Below, one piece after another: positions 60,599 to 64,000 of a DNA stretch of 64,000 bases. Each line of letters begins with the position of its first letter. The stretch's first letter is position 1. Source of the stretch: an uncultured Chloroflexota bacterium. GTDB lineage: Bacteria > Chloroflexota > Anaerolineae > Aggregatilineales > Phototrophicaceae. The stretch covers positions 62,001-126,000 of the forward strand of contig CALJKV010000106.1 of the NCBI GenBank assembly GCA_937974245.1. Direction: 5' to 3'. The translations under genes were made by a program, and so were the position numbers. The notes under the pieces are model-generated. The model was given only the letters and a program-made list of their open reading frames with translations. It was not told the origin of the DNA and searched no databases.

Positions 60599-62248
60599 AT
60601 GAAACGCATAACCCTGAAATTCTTAGTGTGGCTGCCGGTTGCTCTGCTGCTGATGGCCTTACCCGCATTTGCACAGGGGACAAATCTAATCACTAACCCT
60701 GGTTTTGAGGGCAGTTTTACGGCTATTGGCGGCGACCAGACGATCCAAGTTGCAACTGGTTGGTCTCCCTGGCATGTTTCTGGCGGCGCATCACTTTCGG
60801 AGAATGTGCAACCAGAATACTACAAGGCATCTGATTTCGTGACCGCCGGACAAGGGGTCTCGCGAATTCGCGGCGGTAATGATGCCCAACAGTTTCTCAC
60901 TGCGTTTGCAACATTTGATGGCGGAATCTTTCAGCGAGTATCCGGTGTCAAACAGGGTGATAGTCTTGTTTTTACGGCATTTGTCTACGTGTGGTCAACG
61001 ACTTTCGACGATGTAAACCTGAGTGATCGCCCTGGAGATGTGGTTGTCCAGGTAGGGATTGATTCAACTGGTGGTACGGATGGTCAGAGTGGCAATATTG
61101 TCTGGTCATCCCCGGTGATTCAGTATGATGCATATAACGAATATACGGTGACAGCCCCCGCCAATGGCAATGCAGTCACGGTCTTTATTCGCAGCACGAT
61201 TACCTCACCGGTGAAATCCACCAATGTATACATAGATGATACGTCTTTGGTCGTGGCGGGCAGCGCGCAGCCCATAAGCAGTGCCACGCCAACCCTCACC
61301 CAGACGCCGTTTGTGCCAAGTGCCACGCCGACTTTGACGGTGACGCCGTTTGTGCCGAGTGCCACACCGACACTTACCTTGACGCCTCTTTTGCCGTCAG
61401 CGACGGCTACCTCGGGAGACCTGGGGATTGTGACACCGGTTTTGCCGAGTGCCACCTTCACTTTGACACCGGTTTTGCCCTCGGCGACAGCGACTCTGAC
61501 GGTGGTTCCGCCCTCGGCGACACTCACATTTACCCCGTCGTTTACGCCTAGCAGCACCTCAACCGCTACGCCAACAGCGGAAGTGCTGCTCCCAACCAAC
61601 ACCTTTACCCCAACCCTGACCCCGATCCCTGGCGAAGTGGATAATACGGTGTTCCGCAACAATATCGTGCATACGGTCCAGCGGGGCGACACGGTAGGTG
61701 AACTGGCGCGGCTGTATGATAGCAGTGTCGAGGCGATTATCAGCAAGAACGGGTTAGATGAAAGTGCCTTAATTCGGGTTGGTCAATCGCTGCTCATCCC
61801 GGTGCGTTTGCCTGCTCCTGCAACGTCCACGCCTTCGCCGACGCCTATCTTTGTTGCAACGGTGGTGATCGCCGTACCGCCCCAGGAAGCAAGTGTCTAT
61901 GTTGTCCAGCCGGGCGACACCTTGTTCCGTATTGCCGTACGCTTTAATACCACGACAACCACCCTGGCCCAGCTCAATGGTATTGCGAATCCCAATGTCA
62001 TTCGTGTGGGGCAGCGCCTGAACGTTCCTGGTGCGGGGACACCACCCACCCCGGTAGTTGTGACCGTTGTTGTACCAGTTACGGCCACGCCCGCTCCTGT
62101 AACGTCAAACACATATGTTGTGCGGGCAGGTGATAACCTGTATCGCATTTCGCTGCGTACCGGCGTCTCACTGACCCGTTTGATTCAAGTAAACGGGATT
62201 GTAGACCCGAATAGGTTGTATGTCGGGCAGGTGTTGACAATTCCATGA
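60599..62248 (+). CDS. Secreted protein with three LysM domains and Thr/Pro repeat linker
   Basis: 549 aa from ATG 60599. Signal peptide (about 1-25, ending AFAQ). Residues about 27-222 form a carbohydrate-binding-like jelly roll (NLITNPGFEG start; FIRSTITSPVKSTNVYIDD end). Residues 228 to about 315 are a linker of 13-residue repeats (SATPTLTVTPFVP type). Three LysM domains follow (about 355-398, 428-475 and 503-548; HTVQRGDTVGELARLYD, YVVQPGDTLFRIAVRFN, YVVRAGDNLYRISLRTG). Likely anchored to the wall or another glycan. Coupled by ATGA to the DUF192-like gene. Confidence 0.88.
   Translation: MKRITLKFLVWLPVALLLMALPAFAQGTNLITNPGFEGSFTAIGGDQTIQVATGWSPWHVSGGASLSENVQPEYYKASDFVTAGQGVSRIRGGNDAQQFLTAFATFDGGIFQRVSGVKQGDSLVFTAFVYVWSTTFDDVNLSDRPGDVVVQVGIDSTGGTDGQSGNIVWSSPVIQYDAYNEYTVTAPANGNAVTVFIRSTITSPVKSTNVYIDDTSLVVAGSAQPISSATPTLTQTPFVPSATPTLTVTPFVPSATPTLTLTPLLPSATATSGDLGIVTPVLPSATFTLTPVLPSATATLTVVPPSATLTFTPSFTPSSTSTATPTAEVLLPTNTFTPTLTPIPGEVDNTVFRNNIVHTVQRGDTVGELARLYDSSVEAIISKNGLDESALIRVGQSLLIPVRLPAPATSTPSPTPIFVATVVIAVPPQEASVYVVQPGDTLFRIAVRFNTTTTTLAQLNGIANPNVIRVGQRLNVPGAGTPPTPVVVTVVVPVTATPAPVTSNTYVVRAGDNLYRISLRTGVSLTRLIQVNGIVDPNRLYVGQVLTIP
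61280..61540 (+). repeat. Tandem 39-bp coding repeats (13-residue Thr/Pro repeat)
   Basis: Four clear units begin at 61280, 61319, 61358 and near 61397, each encoding SAT-(4)-T-x-TP-x-x-P; later units are shorter and diverged. They form the flexible linker of the LysM protein. The regular 39-bp period suggests unequal crossing-over or slippage. Confidence 0.8.
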
Positions 62249-62625
62249 GTAAACGGTGGCGTATTTTGCGAAATGCCACAACTGGAGATGTAATTCTGCC
62301 TCGTGTTAAGTGGTGCCAGAGTTTCTGGTGCCACTTTCGTGGTTTACAGTGGGTGCGGCATTTACCGGAGAATGAAGGGCTATTGTTTATCACCGATAGG
62401 GAAGGGCGGGGACATACTGCCATCCACATGTTTTTCATGTTTTTCAGTATTGGTGTGGTGTGGATGGACGCTTCGGGTAAAGTTGTGGACAAGTGCCTGG
62501 CGAAACCCTGGAGACCCATGTACGCGCCGAACTCCCCGGCACAGTATTACCTGGAAGCCAATACCAATATTCTCGAACAGGTTGAGTTAGGTGATGTATT
62601 GCGGTTTGATGAGGTTGTTGGATGA
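62245..62625 (+). CDS. DUF192-like protein
   Basis: 126 aa, overlapping the LysM gene by 4 bases (ATGA) and the M23 gene by 4. Pattern of DUF192: GLLFITDREGRGHTAIHMFFMFFSIGVVWMDASGKVVDKCLAKPW in outline (G-x-F, W-M-D, V-V), YYLEA, GDVL near the end. Unlike many members it has no signal peptide. Function of the family is unknown; the context links it to envelope LysM proteins. Confidence 0.75.
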   Translation: MSKRWRILRNATTGDVILPRVKWCQSFWCHFRGLQWVRHLPENEGLLFITDREGRGHTAIHMFFMFFSIGVVWMDASGKVVDKCLAKPWRPMYAPNSPAQYYLEANTNILEQVELGDVLRFDEVVG

Positions 62626-64000
62626 TTTATCGTATAGTGTATGGTTTGTTGCTTACCGCGCTGCTTGTGCTGCCGGCCTCAGTAGTCGTAGGACAAGAGT
62701 CACGATCTTCTACGCAATCCGAGATGACGATTCATGTTGTTCAGCGTGGTGAGAATCTCTTTCGCATTGCGTTAGGGTATGGGCTGACAACTGATGAACT
62801 TGCGGAACTCAACGGCATTGTTGATCCAGGCAACATCCAGGTTGGGCAGCGGTTGCTGGTGCCGGTGGCCGGTACAGTTGCTGCTGTGCCTCAAACGCAC
62901 GCTGTTCAACCCGGAGAAACCCTGCAAAGTATCGCGGCGCTGTATGGCCTCACGCTAGACCAACTGGCCGCTTATAGTAGTCTGGTGGATGTGAACACTA
63001 TTTTTGTCGGACAAATTCTGACAATTGTTCCTGCTGTCGAACCAACCCCGCTAGTGCCGGAGGCTGCTGTGGAAACTGCTCCCCCGGTGAATGTGATTCA
63101 CGTCGTGCAGCCGGGTGAGACCATGTTTCGGATTGCGACCAGTTACGGTCTGACGGTGAATGCTGTTGCCAGTGCGAATGGGATTAGCGATCCTACCTTG
63201 ATTGATGTTGGGCAGCAGTTGGTGATTCCCGGTATTGAACCGCCACAGTTGGCACTGGATTTACCCACGCCGATGACTGGGTTAACGATGGAGCCGCTCC
63301 TGTTGGTTGAGGGGCAAACGGGAGAATTCCGCCTGACAACGGCGGTGCCAACCAGCCTGACTGGGACGTTTCTGGGGCGGGCGCTGGCAGCATCATCTGA
63401 GCAGAGCAACACCCTTCATACCATTTTGGTCGGCGTGCCGGTTTTTACGCAGGCTGGGGTTTATCCGCTACAACTGAGCGTTACGGATGAGTCCGGCCAG
63501 CGGGCAGATTTTGTCACGAATCTGGAGATTATTCCTGGTTTATATGGCAGTGAGGAAATAACACTGCTCTCAGATCGGAGCGATTTGCTTGATCCGGCGG
63601 TTGAGACTGCCGAACAAGACCTGCTCCAGCGAATTATGACGACGAGCTTCACCCCGACTCGTTACTTTACCGGCCCGATGGGGCTGCCGGCAGCGGCCCC
63701 CTTGATTTCCACCTTTGGAACAAGCCGATCCTATAATGGTGGTGCATATGACCGATTTCACAGCGGCGCGGATTTTGCCGGTGCGCCCGGCACGCCGGTC
63801 TTAGCGGCAGCCTCGGGAACGGTGGTGTTGGCGGATACCTTGAATGTACGTGGTAATGCAACCATCATAGATCATGGTTGGGGGGTTTATACCGGGTATT
63901 GGCACCAGACGGAACAATATGTGCATGTGGGTGATTTTGTAACGGCCGGGCAGGTGATCGGTACAATTGGCGCGACAGGCCGGGTGACGGGAGCGCATCT
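62622..64000 (+). CDS. LysM-M23 peptidase (partial, 3' end beyond window)
   Basis: At least 459 codons, no stop before the right edge. ATG 62622 overlaps the DUF192 stop (ATGA). Signal peptide (about 1-24), three LysM domains (about 36-80, 87-130 and 150-193; HVVQRGENLFRIALGYG, HAVQPGETLQSIAALYG, HVVQPGETMFRIATSYG), a beta linker, then an M23 endopeptidase domain from about 345: HSGADFAG supplies the first His and Asp zinc ligands, and GWGVYTGYWHQ is conserved. The final HxH motif begins at GAHL and is cut by the edge. Likely peptidoglycan hydrolase or its activator. Confidence 0.92.
   Translation, partial: MIYRIVYGLLLTALLVLPASVVVGQESRSSTQSEMTIHVVQRGENLFRIALGYGLTTDELAELNGIVDPGNIQVGQRLLVPVAGTVAAVPQTHAVQPGETLQSIAALYGLTLDQLAAYSSLVDVNTIFVGQILTIVPAVEPTPLVPEAAVETAPPVNVIHVVQPGETMFRIATSYGLTVNAVASANGISDPTLIDVGQQLVIPGIEPPQLALDLPTPMTGLTMEPLLLVEGQTGEFRLTTAVPTSLTGTFLGRALAASSEQSNTLHTILVGVPVFTQAGVYPLQLSVTDESGQRADFVTNLEIIPGLYGSEEITLLSDRSDLLDPAVETAEQDLLQRIMTTSFTPTRYFTGPMGLPAAAPLISTFGTSRSYNGGAYDRFHSGADFAGAPGTPVLAAASGTVVLADTLNVRGNATIIDHGWGVYTGYWHQTEQYVHVGDFVTAGQVIGTIGATGRVTGAH

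Noticed and set aside
61280..61540. Possible CRISPR array
   Set aside because: The 39-bp repeats are directly adjacent without spacers and keep the reading frame of the LysM protein.
61120..61746. 208-residue minus-strand open frame rich in Val and Gly
   Set aside because: It is the complement of the Thr/Pro repeat linker of the LysM gene; open antisense frames arise from such codon bias.
1..64000. RiPP or other biosynthetic cluster around the PqqD-like gene
   Set aside because: No radical SAM, YcaO, transporter or precursor peptide gene is adjacent; a single RRE-like protein is not enough.

Overview
The window looks like a chromosomal segment of a Chloroflexota bacterium, probably of the Anaerolineae. 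I infer this from the mixture of Ser/Thr kinase, FHA and LysM membrane proteins, a NuoC-NuoD fusion, long Thr/Pro-rich linkers, DUF503, 7TM-type histidine kinases and moderate GC. No rRNA, tRNA, CRISPR array, transposase or prophage was recognised. Almost every gene has a plausible Shine-Dalgarno sequence. GTG and TTG starts are common, and neighbouring genes often overlap by 1-4 bases.

Layout. 1-11692 (minus strand): a sensory block made of a histidine-kinase-like protein whose phosphoacceptor His is replaced by Gln, a LysM membrane protein, a giant FHA-TM-LysM-Ig protein, a Ser/Thr kinase with its own FHA and TM segment, and a second FHA-TM-LysM protein cut by the left edge. Together they look like a split transmembrane receptor system, with LysM outside and FHA/kinase inside. 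11990-14109 (plus): Nudix hydrolase and a membrane-anchored beta-lactamase-fold protein. 14138-14935 (minus): RsbV/RsbW partner-switch pair. 15155-15433: small membrane protein, followed by a 166-bp MITE-like palindromic element. 15708-21396 (minus): Mrp ATPase, a DinB protein, and an operon iscX-nuoB-nuoCD-nuoI. That operon encodes exactly the Q module of respiratory complex I, and NuoB and NuoI end in nearly the same 21-residue tail. 21587-29274 (minus): histidine kinase, Cys-rich protein, HAD-DinB fusion, DinG helicase/exonuclease, and a tandem PstS-like binding protein.

29419-30860 (plus): truncated haemoglobin, membrane protein, lipoprotein. 30934-33904 (minus): yebC-ruvC-ruvA-pqqD-like-thyX. 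34065-36882: large secreted protein, RadC, zinc-ribbon protein. 36941-39741 (minus): enolase and pyruvate kinase. 40039-42308 (plus): cysteine desulfurase and MnmA, a tRNA 2-thiouridine pair. 42337-45406 (minus): prepilin peptidase, membrane JAMM protease, a beta-rich protein, ACT-domain and ParB/SerK-like proteins. 45594-46982 (plus): Nudix and small membrane proteins. 47041-48993 (minus): FtsH. 49149-56770 (plus): a complete eight-gene MoxR/Bat operon. 56779-58796 (minus): succinyl-CoA synthetase. 58866-60360: DUF503, a response regulator and a TlpA-like thioredoxin. 60599-64000 (plus): LysM protein, DUF192 protein, and a LysM-M23 peptidase cut by the right edge.

Main points of interest: the shared C-terminal tail on the two Fe-S subunits of the complex I Q module; the LysM/FHA/kinase block with its His-less kinase; the MITE-like element; and a recurring extended -10 promoter (TGCTATA[A/C]T). 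All calls come from reading the sequence; no database search was run.
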